Assembly (NCBI GenBank): GCA_009835985.1
Contig: VXWI01000120.1
Coordinates: 7,293-57,250 of the forward strand
Length of the DNA: 49,958 nucleotides
Direction: 5' to 3'
From: Acidobacteriota bacterium
Lineage (GTDB): Bacteria; Acidobacteriota; Vicinamibacteria; Marinacidobacterales; Marinacidobacteraceae
Shown here: in pieces, positions 37,300 to 45,275 of the stretch
Position numbering within the stretch: position 1 is the stretch's first letter
Layout of the letters: each line of letters starts with the position of its first letter
Notes under the pieces: generated by a model
The model's input: the letters and a program-made list of their open reading frames with translations, nothing else
Told to the model about the DNA's origin: nothing
Database searches by the model: none
Made by a program: the position numbers and the translations under genes

Positions 37300-37665
37300 A
37301 TGGCCAGAATTGCCGGCGTTGACCTGCCGCGCGCCAAGCGCATCGATATCGGGCTGACGTACATCTACGGCGTGGGATCCCACCGCGCGGTAACCATCCT
37401 CGACCAGGTCGGGATCGAACGCCACCGCCGGGTCAGCGACCTGACCGAGGAAGAGGTCAGCCGGATCGGCCGGGCCATCGACGACGAGGGTGGGGTTGAA
37501 GGAGACCTGAGGAAACGGATCTCCATGGACCTGAAGCGCCTCATGGACATCGGGTGCTATCGCGGGCTGCGTCATCGCCGGGGTCTCCCCGCACGCGGCC
37601 AGCGCACCAAGACCAATGCCCGGACTCGCCGCGGTCCCCGCCGGGTCGGAATGCGCCGGCGGTAA
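37300..37665 (+). CDS. rpsM: 30S ribosomal protein S13
   Basis: S13 bridges the subunits from the 30S head. It has 121 residues, beginning [20 protein letters not shown], with the core [20 protein letters not shown] and the basic tail [18 protein letters not shown]. An 86-bp gap separates it from rpmJ; I see no clear promoter in it. The ribosome-binding site is GGGGAGAG near 37286. Confidence 0.98.
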   Translation: MARIAGVDLPRAKRIDIGLTYIYGVGSHRAVTILDQVGIERHRRVSDLTEEEVSRIGRAIDDEGGVEGDLRKRISMDLKRLMDIGCYRGLRHRRGLPARGQRTKTNARTRRGPRRVGMRRR

Positions 37666-37682
37666 GGGGACAGGAACACCAC

Positions 37683-38084
37683 ATGGCAAAGAAGAAGACA
37701 GCTCGCCGCCGGACCGGAAAGAAGCGCGAGAAGCGCACGCTGACCGCTGGCGTCGTGTCGATCCAGGCGACGTACCACAACACGATCATCACCTTCGCGG
37801 ATCCGGCCGGAAACGTGGTCTGCTGGGCCAGCGCCGGATCGCAGGGCTTCAAGGGTTCCCGGAAACAGACGCCGTTTGCGGCGCAGCAGGCGGCAGGCGC
37901 GGCCTCACGGGAGGCTCGCGCCCTCGGCTGTACCCACGTGGAAGTCAAGGTGAAGGGCCCCGGCGCCGGACGTGAAGCCGCGATCCGGGCCGTGGCGGCC
38001 GCCGGCATCGAGGTGAAGTCGATCAAGGACGTCACTCCGATTCCGCACAACGGGTGCCGGCCACCCAAAAAGCGCCGGAACTAA
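37683..38084 (+). CDS. rpsK: 30S ribosomal protein S11
   Basis: S11 lies on the 30S platform near the E site. The 133-residue product has [20 protein letters not shown], then [20 protein letters not shown] and the C-terminal [20 protein letters not shown]. The ATG at 37683 is 17 bp after rpsM. Structured element 2 starts at its TAA stop codon (38082-38084). Confidence 0.98.
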   Translation: MAKKKTARRRTGKKREKRTLTAGVVSIQATYHNTIITFADPAGNVVCWASAGSQGFKGSRKQTPFAAQQAAGAASREARALGCTHVEVKVKGPGAGREAAIRAVAAAGIEVKSIKDVTPIPHNGCRPPKKRRN

Positions 38085-38309
38085 CAGCCCGTGGAAAAAG
38101 CACCCCGCACCGTACTCCCGACGTCACGGACGCACAGCCTGGGGGCTGTCGTGCGTGCGGGGCGCTTTCCCCACGGGGTGACGGCGCGAATCGCTCCGCG
38201 ATTCGGCCCTCACTTTTTCGTGGGGAGGGGAAACCCCTCCCCACACCCCACCCCCGCGGCGCGTTGCGCCGCGAACGGACGCAGCCAGACAGTGTCCACA
38301 GACTGCTAG
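38081..38309 (+). repeat. Structured element 2 (rpsK-rpsD gap): related terminal inverted repeats enclosing four hairpins
   Basis: The left end CTAACAGCCCGTGGAAA (38081-38097) and the reverse complement of the right end, CTAGCAGTCTGTGGACA (38293-38309), match at 13 of 17 positions. Inside are a long stem of 23-nt arms with 20 matches (38088-38110/38155-38177) and three perfect hairpins: CGAATCGC-TCC-GCGATTCG (38187-38205), GTGGGGAGGGG-AAA-CCCCTCCCCAC (38220-38244) and CGCGGCGC-GTT-GCGCCGCG (38255-38273). The right end runs into the rpsD ribosome-binding site. Ends and overall plan match element 1. Confidence 0.87.
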
Positions 38310-38318
38310 GAGGACATC

Positions 38319-38951
38319 TTGGCGAGATACCGAGGTCCCGTCTGCCGGCTCTGTCGCCGGGAGGGGGCCAAGCTCTTCCTGAAGGGCGATCGCTGCCTCA
38401 GCCCGAAGTGCGCCATCGACAAGCGAAACTTCGCCCCCGGAGCCCACGGAAAGACCCGTCGCAGCCGCGTTCAGGGCTACGGACTTCAGCTTCGCGAGAA
38501 GCAGAAGGCGAAGCGCGCCTACGGCCTGCTCGAGCGTCAGTTCCGCCTGTACTTCGATCGCGCCGAACGCGAACGCGCCGTAACCGGCACGTTCCTGCTC
38601 CAGCTTCTGGAGCGTCGCCTCGACAACGCCGTGTACCGATTGGGTCTCGCTCCCTCCCGGGCCGCGGCCCGGCTCTTCGTCCGGCACGGACACGTCGAGG
38701 TGAACGGGAGACGCGTGGACATTCCGTCCAACATCATCGATGAGGGAGATGTGATCCGCGTCTGCGACAAGACGCGCAAGAAGGACTTCTTCAAGCAGAT
38801 CATGGAGCGCGCGGAGGGCCGCACGGTGCCGGAGTGGCTCCAGCGCGAAGAGGATGACATGGCCTCGGGACGGGTTGTAACGCTCCCCTCCGGCGAGGAC
38901 CCGCAACTGAAGATCCGGGACCAGCTCATCGTCGAGCTCTACTCGCGCTGA
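38319..38951 (+). CDS. rpsD: 30S ribosomal protein S4, zinc-binding form
   Basis: S4 nucleates 30S assembly and in many bacteria represses the alpha operon. It has 210 residues; the N terminus carries cysteines (CRLCRREGAKLF, CLSPKC) typical of the C+ form. The S4 RNA-binding domain is RRLDNAVYRLGLAPSRAAAR with RHGHVEVNGRRVDIPS. The start is TTG at 38319, with AGGAGG at 38308-38313. The ribosome-binding site overlaps the right end of structured element 2, so that element could influence S4 expression. Confidence 0.97.
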   Translation: MARYRGPVCRLCRREGAKLFLKGDRCLSPKCAIDKRNFAPGAHGKTRRSRVQGYGLQLREKQKAKRAYGLLERQFRLYFDRAERERAVTGTFLLQLLERRLDNAVYRLGLAPSRAAARLFVRHGHVEVNGRRVDIPSNIIDEGDVIRVCDKTRKKDFFKQIMERAEGRTVPEWLQREEDDMASGRVVTLPSGEDPQLKIRDQLIVELYSR

Positions 38952-38981
38952 CGGGGTAGAAAGAAAGGAGAGACGGCGCTT

Positions 38982-39929
38982 ATGTCCGAACTTCGGAGGC
39001 CTAGTGGCCTCAACATCGAGACCAGCGGTGACGACTTCGGTCGGTTCTCCGCTCATCCCTTTGAGCGGGGCTACGGGGTCACCATCGGCAACGCCCTGCG
39101 CCGGTTGCTGATTTCCTCCATCCAGGGCGCGGCAGTCACGGCGGTGAAGTTCGACGGTGTGCAGCACGAGATGTCCACGATTCCCGGGGTCAAGGAAGAC
39201 ACCCTGGACATCATTCTGAACATCAAGCGGATCCCGCTGCGGCTCCATGGGGCGCAGCCGCGGACCATTCGGCTCAAGGGGAGGAAGGCCGGTCTCCTGA
39301 CCTCGGGAGACATCGAAACCGATCCCAATGTCGAGATCCTGGACCCGGACGTGCACCTCGCGACCATCACCCAGCCGGCGGAGCTGGACATCGAAATGCG
39401 GGTGAAGAACGGCCGCGGCTACATCCAGGCGGAGCGAAACCGGGACACCGATCTGGAGGTGGGCTACATCCCTCTCGATTCGACCCATTCCCCGGTCCGC
39501 AAGGTCAACTACAAGGTGGAGCCGGCGCGGGTCGGTCAGGACACGGACCTCGACAAGCTCGTGATCGACGTGCACACCAACGGTTCGATCCGGCCCCAGG
39601 AGGCGGTCACCACCGCGGCCCGCCTGCTCCGGGAGATGCTGGGAATCTTCGTGGGCGGCGAGGGTGAGGCGACGGAAGACGTCGTGATCAGCGACGAGCA
39701 GAAGGCCTACGAGTTGCATCGCAGCACCTCCATCGACGACTACGCGGACCAGCTTTCGGTCCGCGCCTACAACGGACTGCGCAACGCCGACATATCCACG
39801 ATCGGCGACCTCGTGGTCAAGAGCGAAACGGAGTTGCTGCGCGAGCGGAACATCGGGCGGAAGAGCATCGAGGAAGTGGAGAGGATTCTCGACAGCCTCG
39901 GCCTGAAGCTCGGAATGGGACAGAGCTGA
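38982..39929 (+). CDS. rpoA: RNA polymerase alpha subunit
   Basis: The alpha dimer is the assembly platform of RNA polymerase, and its C-terminal domain binds UP elements and activators. The 315-residue protein has the N-terminal domain (FERGYGVTIGNALRRLLISS) and the C-terminal helix-hairpin domain (RAYNGLRNADISTIGDLVVK; RNIGRKSIEEVERILDSLGL), joined by a linker near residues 235-245. It lies between rpsD and rplQ, as in nearly all bacteria. AAAGGAGAG at 38963-38971 is the ribosome-binding site. Confidence 0.98.
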   Translation: MSELRRPSGLNIETSGDDFGRFSAHPFERGYGVTIGNALRRLLISSIQGAAVTAVKFDGVQHEMSTIPGVKEDTLDIILNIKRIPLRLHGAQPRTIRLKGRKAGLLTSGDIETDPNVEILDPDVHLATITQPAELDIEMRVKNGRGYIQAERNRDTDLEVGYIPLDSTHSPVRKVNYKVEPARVGQDTDLDKLVIDVHTNGSIRPQEAVTTAARLLREMLGIFVGGEGEATEDVVISDEQKAYELHRSTSIDDYADQLSVRAYNGLRNADISTIGDLVVKSETELLRERNIGRKSIEEVERILDSLGLKLGMGQS

Positions 39930-39930
39930 A

Positions 39931-40284
39931 ATGCGTCACCAGTTGGCCCACCGCAAGCTCGGCCGCCGGCCATCGCACCGGCGAGCCCTGCTGCGGAACC
40001 TGGCCGCCACCCTGATCGAGCACGGACACCTGCGCACCACCCTCGCCAAGGCGAAAGAAGTGCGCCCGTTCGTCGAGCGGCTCGTCACGCTCGGACGCCG
40101 GTCGGACCTGGCTGCGCGTCGCCGCGCGCTCCAGATCCTGCCGCGGAAAGCGGTGGTCCGCCATCTCTTCAGCGAGGTGGCGCCGCGGTTCCAGGAGCGT
40201 CCCGGTGGCTACACCCGCATCCTCAAGCTCGGCCCCCGCCAGGGCGACGGCGCCCCGATGGCGCGCATCGAGTTCGTCGACTGA
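39931..40284 (+). CDS. rplQ: 50S ribosomal protein L17
   Basis: L17 lies near the tunnel exit. It has 117 residues, starting MRHQLAHRKLGRRPSHRRAL, with TLAKAKEVRPFVERLVTLGR and the ending GGYTRILKLGPRQGDGAPMA. It begins 1 bp after the rpoA stop and ends the long + strand ribosomal block. The convergent EF-G paralogue lies 179 bp further on. Confidence 0.98.
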   Translation: MRHQLAHRKLGRRPSHRRALLRNLAATLIEHGHLRTTLAKAKEVRPFVERLVTLGRRSDLAARRRALQILPRKAVVRHLFSEVAPRFQERPGGYTRILKLGPRQGDGAPMARIEFVD

Positions 40285-40294
40285 CGGCGGAACG

Positions 40295-40437
40295 GGCTGG
40301 AACGCCGGCCGGTTCTCGCGGTAGCGGCCTCCAGACCGGCACGCGCGGCGCTCCGCGCCGCGCACGTCGTAGCCCCACCCGGAAAGACGGTTCCCACCTC
40401 GGCGTGTAGGTTGAGAGCCGAGCCGGCGCTCCAAGCC
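40295..40437 (+). repeat. Inverted-repeat-flanked element between rplQ and the EF-G paralogue
   Basis: GGCTGGAACGCCGGC (40295-40309) and GCCGGCGCTCCAAGCC (40422-40437) are near-perfect inverted copies, with one gap and one mismatch. A third copy of the motif is at 6937-6952. Between them lies the repeat at 40311-40365. The element fills most of the 179-bp convergent gap and leaves no room for a gene. Confidence 0.6.
40311..40365 (+). repeat. Interspersed repeat, copy A (copy B inverted at 49905-49958)
   Basis: The first 31 bases (starting GGTTCTCGCGGTAGCGGCCT) are identical to the reverse complement of 49928-49958. They are followed by the hairpin GCGCGGCGC-TCC-GCGCCGCGC (40343-40363). Copy B has the same hairpin with one base pair changed on both sides (C-G to T-A), so pairing is kept. 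Confidence 0.9.
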
Positions 40438-40463
40438 GGCGGACCGCTCCGCGCAATGACGTA

Positions 40464-42530
40464 CTAGTCGTTCCGCGACTGGTACGCCTCGATCAGCGCC
40501 TTCGCCAGGTTCCCCGGCACGGGGTCGTAGTGGGAGAACTCCATGTGAAAACCCCCGCGTCCCCCGGTGAGCGAGGTCAGCGTCGGCTCGTAGGTGAGCA
40601 TCTCGGCCATGGGCGCCTGCGCCGTGATCGAGGTCTGCGAGCCCTTCCGATCCATGCCCTGGGTGCGCCCGCGCCGGGAGTTCAGGTCGCCCAGGACATC
40701 CCCCGTGTTCTCGTCCGGAACGGTGATCACGACGGACATGATCGGCTCGAGGAGGGTCGGCCGGCACTTCGACATCGCGTCCTTGAACGCGAGGGACGCC
40801 GCGATCTTGAAGGCGATTTCCGACGAATCGACCGTGTGGAACTTCCCGTCGAACACCGTCGCCTTGAAGTCCACGACGGGATAGCCGGCGAGATATCCCT
40901 TCTGCCGGGCCTCCTGGAATCCCTTCTCGATGGCCGGGATGAACTGGCGCGGTATCGCGCCGCCCACGACCGCGCTTGCGAACTCGAAGTCCCCGCCGCG
41001 CTCGAGCGGCTCGACGCGCACGTGGCAGTCGGCGAACTGGCCGTGTCCGCCGGTCTGTTTCTTGTGCCGCCCGTGGGCCTCGGCGGTCACCGTGATCGTC
41101 TCGCGATACGGCACCCGCGGCGGTTTGAGATCGACTTCGACCCCGAACTTTCGCTTCAGCCGCGACACCACGACCTCGATGTGGAGCTGCCCCGTCCCCG
41201 AAAGGAGCAGTTCCTGGTCGCGCTCGAATTTCAGGGTCAGGTCTTCCTCGCGAAGGCGTTGCAGCGCCTGCGAGATCTTCTCCTCGTCGCCCCGCGACTT
41301 GGGCTCGATGGCGAAGCCGATGACCGGGTGCGGCACTTCGGGGCGCACGAAACGGATCCCGTCGCCGGCGCCGAGAGTGTCGCCCGTGAAGGTGTCACGC
41401 AGCTTGGCGAAACATCCGAGGTCGCCGGCTGCCAGCTTCGCTACGGCCTCCATGGCCTTCCCGTTCATGACGTTCACCCCGCCGGTCCGCCCGGTTCCCC
41501 CGGTGGTCAGGTTCTTGAGCTGGGTCTCGGGACCGACGGTTCCGGTCATGACCCGGAAGAGGCTCAAGCGTCCGGCGAAGGGGTCGGCGATCGTCTTGTA
41601 CACGTAGACGCTGGCCGGCGCGCCGCCGTCCACTTCCTGCTCGACCGGCTCCCCGTCCCCGCTGACGCCGCGCGCGGGCCCGCGTCCGGTCGGGTCCGGG
41701 GCGGCCGCGACGATCAGGTCGAGGAGCGCCGTGGTTCCCACATTGTGCGCGCCGGTCACCGCGACCACGGGGAAGATGGAACGGGCGGCAACGGCCGTCT
41801 TGAGCCCCCGGATCATCTCCTCCGACGTCAGCTCGCCCTCGGAAAAGAACCGATCCAGCAGTTCCTCGTCCGATTCGGCGATCATTTCCATGAGTTCGTT
41901 GCGCGCCGCCTCGGCCTGCTCCTGAAGCTCGGCAGGCACGTCGCCCGTCTTCGCTCCCGCGCCCTCCGGTCCGGGCCCGCTGATCGCCTGCATCGTGATG
42001 AGGTCCACGACCCCGGAGAACCCGGACTCGCTCCCGATCGGCAACTGGACCGGGATCGCGGTGCGTCCGAAGGCCTCCTGAATCGAACTCAGGGTGCGTT
42101 CGAAGGACGCGCGGTCGCGGTCCATACGCGTGATCGCGAAAATGGCGGCCGCGCGGTTTTCTTCGGCAAAGTTCCAGACCCGTTCGGTGTTGACCCCCAC
42201 GCCGTCAACGGCGCAGACCGAAATGAGCGCGGCGTCCGCGACCGGCATGGCCAGCTTCGCCTCGGTCAGGAAGTTGCTGTAGCCCGGGGTGTCCACCAGA
42301 TTGACCTTGACCCCGTCCCAGTCGAAGTGGGTGGGCGCCGCGCTCAGGCTGATCCCGCGTTCGATCTCGTCCTCTTCGAAGTCCGTGGTGGTGTTTCCGT
42401 CTTCCACCCGGGCAAGGCGGGTCACCGCGCCGGCGGAGTAGAGGAGCGCCGAGACGAGCGTTGTCTTGCCGGACGTTCCATGTCCGACCACGGCGAGGTT
42501 GCGAAGTTCGGCGGTCTGATAGTCGCGCAT
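40464..42530 (-). CDS. Elongation factor G-like GTPase (EF-G paralogue)
   Basis: A 688-residue EF-G-fold protein: G1 GHGTSGKT (residues 16-23), switch ERGISLSAAPTHF, G3 DTPGYSNF, G4 TRMD at 134-137 where classic EF-G has NKMD, then domains II-V (LLSGTGQLHIEVVVSRLKRK; TGGHGQFADCHV; SRRGRTQGMDRKGSQTSITA). The non-canonical G1 marks the EF-G2-type paralogues whose cellular role is uncertain (possibly recycling, stress or back-translocation). I use the ATG at 42530, which has GGAG five bases upstream; a longer frame to 42701 lacks homology. The gene is convergent with rplQ and divergent from the PilM-like gene. Confidence 0.9.
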   Translation of the reverse strand: MRDYQTAELRNLAVVGHGTSGKTTLVSALLYSAGAVTRLARVEDGNTTTDFEEDEIERGISLSAAPTHFDWDGVKVNLVDTPGYSNFLTEAKLAMPVADAALISVCAVDGVGVNTERVWNFAEENRAAAIFAITRMDRDRASFERTLSSIQEAFGRTAIPVQLPIGSESGFSGVVDLITMQAISGPGPEGAGAKTGDVPAELQEQAEAARNELMEMIAESDEELLDRFFSEGELTSEEMIRGLKTAVAARSIFPVVAVTGAHNVGTTALLDLIVAAAPDPTGRGPARGVSGDGEPVEQEVDGGAPASVYVYKTIADPFAGRLSLFRVMTGTVGPETQLKNLTTGGTGRTGGVNVMNGKAMEAVAKLAAGDLGCFAKLRDTFTGDTLGAGDGIRFVRPEVPHPVIGFAIEPKSRGDEEKISQALQRLREEDLTLKFERDQELLLSGTGQLHIEVVVSRLKRKFGVEVDLKPPRVPYRETITVTAEAHGRHKKQTGGHGQFADCHVRVEPLERGGDFEFASAVVGGAIPRQFIPAIEKGFQEARQKGYLAGYPVVDFKATVFDGKFHTVDSSEIAFKIAASLAFKDAMSKCRPTLLEPIMSVVITVPDENTGDVLGDLNSRRGRTQGMDRKGSQTSITAQAPMAEMLTYEPTLTSLTGGRGGFHMEFSHYDPVPGNLAKALIEAYQSRND

Positions 42531-42847
42531 GCTGCTCCAGAATCGGGACGTTAGGGGTTCGCTCCGGGCCAGGAACTCTCTGGGAATCGTTCGGATCCCG
42601 GCGCCCCGCACCGGATGCCGAACGACGTGCGCCAGCTCGAAACGCTGGAACCCGTTCGGACCGTAGTCACGCGGGCGAGTGGCCGCCGCGCTCGTTGGCA
42701 CGACCGGAGATCGTCCGCAGCCCGACCGCCGATCCTACCATTCCGGACGCGCTCGCGGTCCGGGTCGTCTCGCGAAGAATCGTCTCCGGCGCCACCGGTC
42801 CCGGTGTCCCGGACTGCTAGGCTAAATCCGTTTCCACGGTCGGAGTC
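42531..42847. other. 317-bp divergent spacer between the EF-G paralogue and the PilM-like gene
   Basis: No gene or confident sigma70 promoter is visible on either strand. GGTGTCCCGGACTGCTAGG (42803-42821) resembles the right end of structured element 2 (AGTGTCCACAGACTGCTAGG), and TTTCCACGG at 42831-42839 resembles the inverted core of the element ends, so a decayed element remnant is possible. Otherwise I see nothing in it. Confidence 0.4.
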
Positions 42848-43783
42848 TTGCCCTCGCTACCCCTACGTCGCCTCGGTTCGCGCCACCGCGCCGTGGCGAT
42901 GACCTTCCGGCGGGACCATCTGCTGGTTCGCACGGGCGACGGCCGCTGGGTGCGGTGGCGTGTGCCGCCCGACTTCGTCACGCCTTCGCCGACCGAGCCG
43001 AACCTGGCGTCTTCGGTGGAAGCGGCCCGGGCCGTCCAGGCGGCGCTGCGGGCGCTCGCCTCGTCGAACGGCGGTTTCCGGGACGCGGTGATCGCGCTCC
43101 CGGACCGCGCCGCCCACGCCGGCCTCCTGGAAGTTGCGGGTTCCCGAGCGGTGCGCCGGCTCCGCTCCGAGCTCGTCCGCGGGTTGGCCACCACTTCGGC
43201 CCCGTCGTCCTCCGAACTCGACGGGCGGTTCCGGTTCGGAACGTTGGCTTCCGGTTCGCTCGGCCGCCGGTCCGTGCTCGGCGCGGTGACGGGTTCGCCG
43301 GTCGCCCAGCAGTACGAGGCGGCCGCCGAAGCGGCGGGGCTGCGGGTGCGGTGGGTGGACGCCACCAGTCTGGCGCTCCTTCCCGAGTGGCTGGGAAGCG
43401 CTGCGGGGAAGCGGGACCGGCGTCTGCTCCTGTTGCTCCATCGGCGCCACTTCGTTCTCGCCGCCGCTGCCGGAGAGCGCCTCACGGGTTTCCGGATGAA
43501 GCTCCGCGCCGCGCTGGACCCCGATCCTCCGGCGCTGGCCATCCGGCGGGCCACCGAGAGCGCGAGACACGGCGTCTCGATCCTCGGGGATGGGGCGGCG
43601 GCAGTCACCGATCTCGCGCGTTCGATGGGGTTGGCCGCGGTGGAGTCCCGCGATGCGGAGGAAGACGCGGGGACTCCGGCCGTGTCTCCGGTGACGGATG
43701 GCGCCCTGGCGGCGCTGCTGCGGCGGGTCGGCGAGCGGCCGGCGCCACTCAGGCCGACGCCCGTGGCCATCTCCGAGGTCTAG
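42848..43783 (+). CDS. PilM/GspL-like protein of a type IV pilus or type II secretion assembly cluster
   Basis: PilM and GspL are cytoplasmic actin-fold proteins that link the inner-membrane platform to the assembly ATPase. The 311-residue product has a weak but ordered match: VIALPDRAAHAG (family: ..laiP..), then GAVTGSPVAQQYEAAAEAAG followed by LRVRWVDATSLALL (family: ..v...aGL....vd..slal), and a second subdomain RRLLLLLHRRHFVLAAAAGE. No signal peptide or membrane span is evident. The start is uncertain: TTG at 42848 has poor GGAG spacing and GTG at 42893 is possible. The two genes after it are PilN- and PilO-like, which supports the call. Confidence 0.6.
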   Translation: MPSLPLRRLGSRHRAVAMTFRRDHLLVRTGDGRWVRWRVPPDFVTPSPTEPNLASSVEAARAVQAALRALASSNGGFRDAVIALPDRAAHAGLLEVAGSRAVRRLRSELVRGLATTSAPSSSELDGRFRFGTLASGSLGRRSVLGAVTGSPVAQQYEAAAEAAGLRVRWVDATSLALLPEWLGSAAGKRDRRLLLLLHRRHFVLAAAAGERLTGFRMKLRAALDPDPPALAIRRATESARHGVSILGDGAAAVTDLARSMGLAAVESRDAEEDAGTPAVSPVTDGALAALLRRVGERPAPLRPTPVAISEV

Positions 43784-43789
43784 CCAGCC

Positions 43790-44323
43790 ATGCGTCGGGT
43801 ACCGGCCGGGATTCAACTCGGGAGGGGAGTCCAGCCGGGTCTCCTGCGAGCCCTCGACGTGCTGATCCTGGGAGGCCTCCTGGTGGCCCTGTGGGGTGGC
43901 GCCGCGCTCTCGAGAACGCGAGCGGACCTCAGGGCCGCGGGGCGTTCCGGCCCGGCCGGACCCGCCGGGACCGGAGTCACGGCCGGTTCGGCGCTCGAGC
44001 CTGAGCACGCCCGGGAGGTGGCCGCCCTCCTCTTCGCCGGAGTGCTCGATGCCCCCGCCATCAGCGCCGCCCTCGACACGGTGCGGGGAACGGCCCCGTC
44101 CGGGATCCGGGTTGCCGGCGTCGAAGTTCGGCCGGGCGCCGGGCCGGGCCGGGTCGAGACGGTCATTGCGGCCGATGCCGCCTCGACGTCTGCTGTTGCG
44201 GCCTTCCTCTCCGAGCTGGCGGGCCACGACTCCGTTCTCTCGACCGAGATCATCAGCGAGACCCGGCAGACGGACGGTACGGCGCTGGTCCGCATTACCG
44301 CTCAACTCGCCATCGGCCGGTAG
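43790..44323 (+). CDS. PilN-like inner-membrane protein
   Basis: PilN forms the periplasmic alignment complex of type IV pili with PilO. The 177-residue protein has a short basic N terminus, one membrane segment (LRALDVLILGGLLVALWGGA, residues 19-38) and a periplasmic part ending in a ferredoxin-like pattern (GIRVAGVEVRPG; TVIAADAASTSAVAAFLSEL; ALVRITAQL). This topology and position behind a PilM-like gene fit PilN or the C-terminal half of GspL. The gene starts 6 bp after the PilM-like stop. Confidence 0.65.
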   Translation: MRRVPAGIQLGRGVQPGLLRALDVLILGGLLVALWGGAALSRTRADLRAAGRSGPAGPAGTGVTAGSALEPEHAREVAALLFAGVLDAPAISAALDTVRGTAPSGIRVAGVEVRPGAGPGRVETVIAADAASTSAVAAFLSELAGHDSVLSTEIISETRQTDGTALVRITAQLAIGR

Positions 44324-44327
44324 CACC

Positions 44328-45248
44328 ATGGACCAACGCCTCCGGCTTCGGGTTCTGCTCGCCCTGTTGTCCGTTTCGCTCGCCTGGCTCGCCTGGGGCG
44401 CGGCGGGGCGCGCTTCTGCCGAGCTGGCCGCGGCGCTCGACGAGCAGACCCGGTCGGCTCGGGAGAGCGCCCGGACGGCGCACGAGCGGGAGCGGCGCGA
44501 ACGTCTGCTGCGGGTCTCGGAGCGGCTCGCCGGCCGCGCTCCGCCCCCCACGAGCGCCGCGGGGACGCGCGAGTTCCTGGTGCGGACCGCCGGCGAAAGC
44601 GGGGTAGAACTCTCACAGTTGCGGCTCCAGCCACTCGTTCGTCCGCCGGAGGGGACCGCGGGCGCCGAGGCCGGGATCACCGCGTTGGGCGATCCTGATT
44701 CCCTGTCGCCGTTCCTGGCCGCCGTGGAGGGGACCGGATGGCCGCTCCGCGTCGAGCGCGCAACCCTCGCGGTCCGGGGCGGCCTCGGCACGCTCACCGC
44801 TTCGGTTCTCGTGCTGTGGCCGGATCCGGCGGCACCTGTCACCGCCGCGGACGCCGGCCGTCTGGGTGACGATCCGCGCCTGGAAGCGTTGGCCGTGTGG
44901 CTGGAATCGGTTCCGGGGCCGGAGGCGGCGGTTTCCCGCGCCGCCGCCGAGCCGATGGAGGTGGACCCGGCGCCCGCGGTGGACCTCGGCGTGGAGGACC
45001 TGCTCGACCAGCCTCCGGACACAGCCACTCTGCCATCCGAACTGCGTGCCGAGATTCCGGAGCTCCACGGCTTCGTGGATGTCGGCGCCGGCACTCCCAT
45101 CCGGGCCGCCCTCTTCTACCGGGGAGAGACCACCCTGGTCGGGGTTGGCGACCGGGTCGGGGACTACACCGTCGTCAAGCTCGAGCCGTCGGAAGCGGTC
45201 GTTCTCTCACGCGGAGAGGGGCCCCCGCTTCGTCTCGTGCTGCGCTGA
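44328..45248 (+). CDS. PilO/GspM-like protein with a PilP/GspC-like C-terminal domain
   Basis: The 306-residue protein starts with a membrane anchor (LRVLLALLSVSLAWLAWGAA, residues 7-26), a helical segment rich in Arg and Glu (to about 75) and a ferredoxin-like domain (TREFLVRTAGESGVELSQLR; TGWPLRVERATLAVRG), as in PilO/GspM. After a linker (about 170-230) the last 60 residues (LFYRGETTLVGVGDRVGDYT then VVKLEPSEAVVLSRG) resemble the beta-domain of PilP/GspC that contacts the outer-membrane secretin. This would be a PilO-PilP fusion. It starts 4 bp after the PilN-like stop. No secretin, ATPase or pilin gene is in the window. Confidence 0.58.
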   Translation: MDQRLRLRVLLALLSVSLAWLAWGAAGRASAELAAALDEQTRSARESARTAHERERRERLLRVSERLAGRAPPPTSAAGTREFLVRTAGESGVELSQLRLQPLVRPPEGTAGAEAGITALGDPDSLSPFLAAVEGTGWPLRVERATLAVRGGLGTLTASVLVLWPDPAAPVTAADAGRLGDDPRLEALAVWLESVPGPEAAVSRAAAEPMEVDPAPAVDLGVEDLLDQPPDTATLPSELRAEIPELHGFVDVGAGTPIRAALFYRGETTLVGVGDRVGDYTVVKLEPSEAVVLSRGEGPPLRLVLR

Positions 45249-45275
45249 CGATGCTCTCCTCGTAGAGCAGCCTGG

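Noticed and set aside
38211..38244. T-run plus GC hairpin in element 2 as a rho-independent terminator
   Set aside because: The TTTTT lies upstream of the hairpin on the + strand, the wrong order for termination into rpsD, and rpsD and rpoA must be transcribed.
40530..42554. 674-codon + strand frame opposite the EF-G paralogue
   Set aside because: The minus-strand frame carries all EF-G motifs; this one is its antisense shadow.
42863..45100. 745-codon minus-strand frame across the Pil-like cluster
   Set aside because: Ser/Arg-rich shadow frame without motifs; the three + strand genes have ordered topology and tight spacing.
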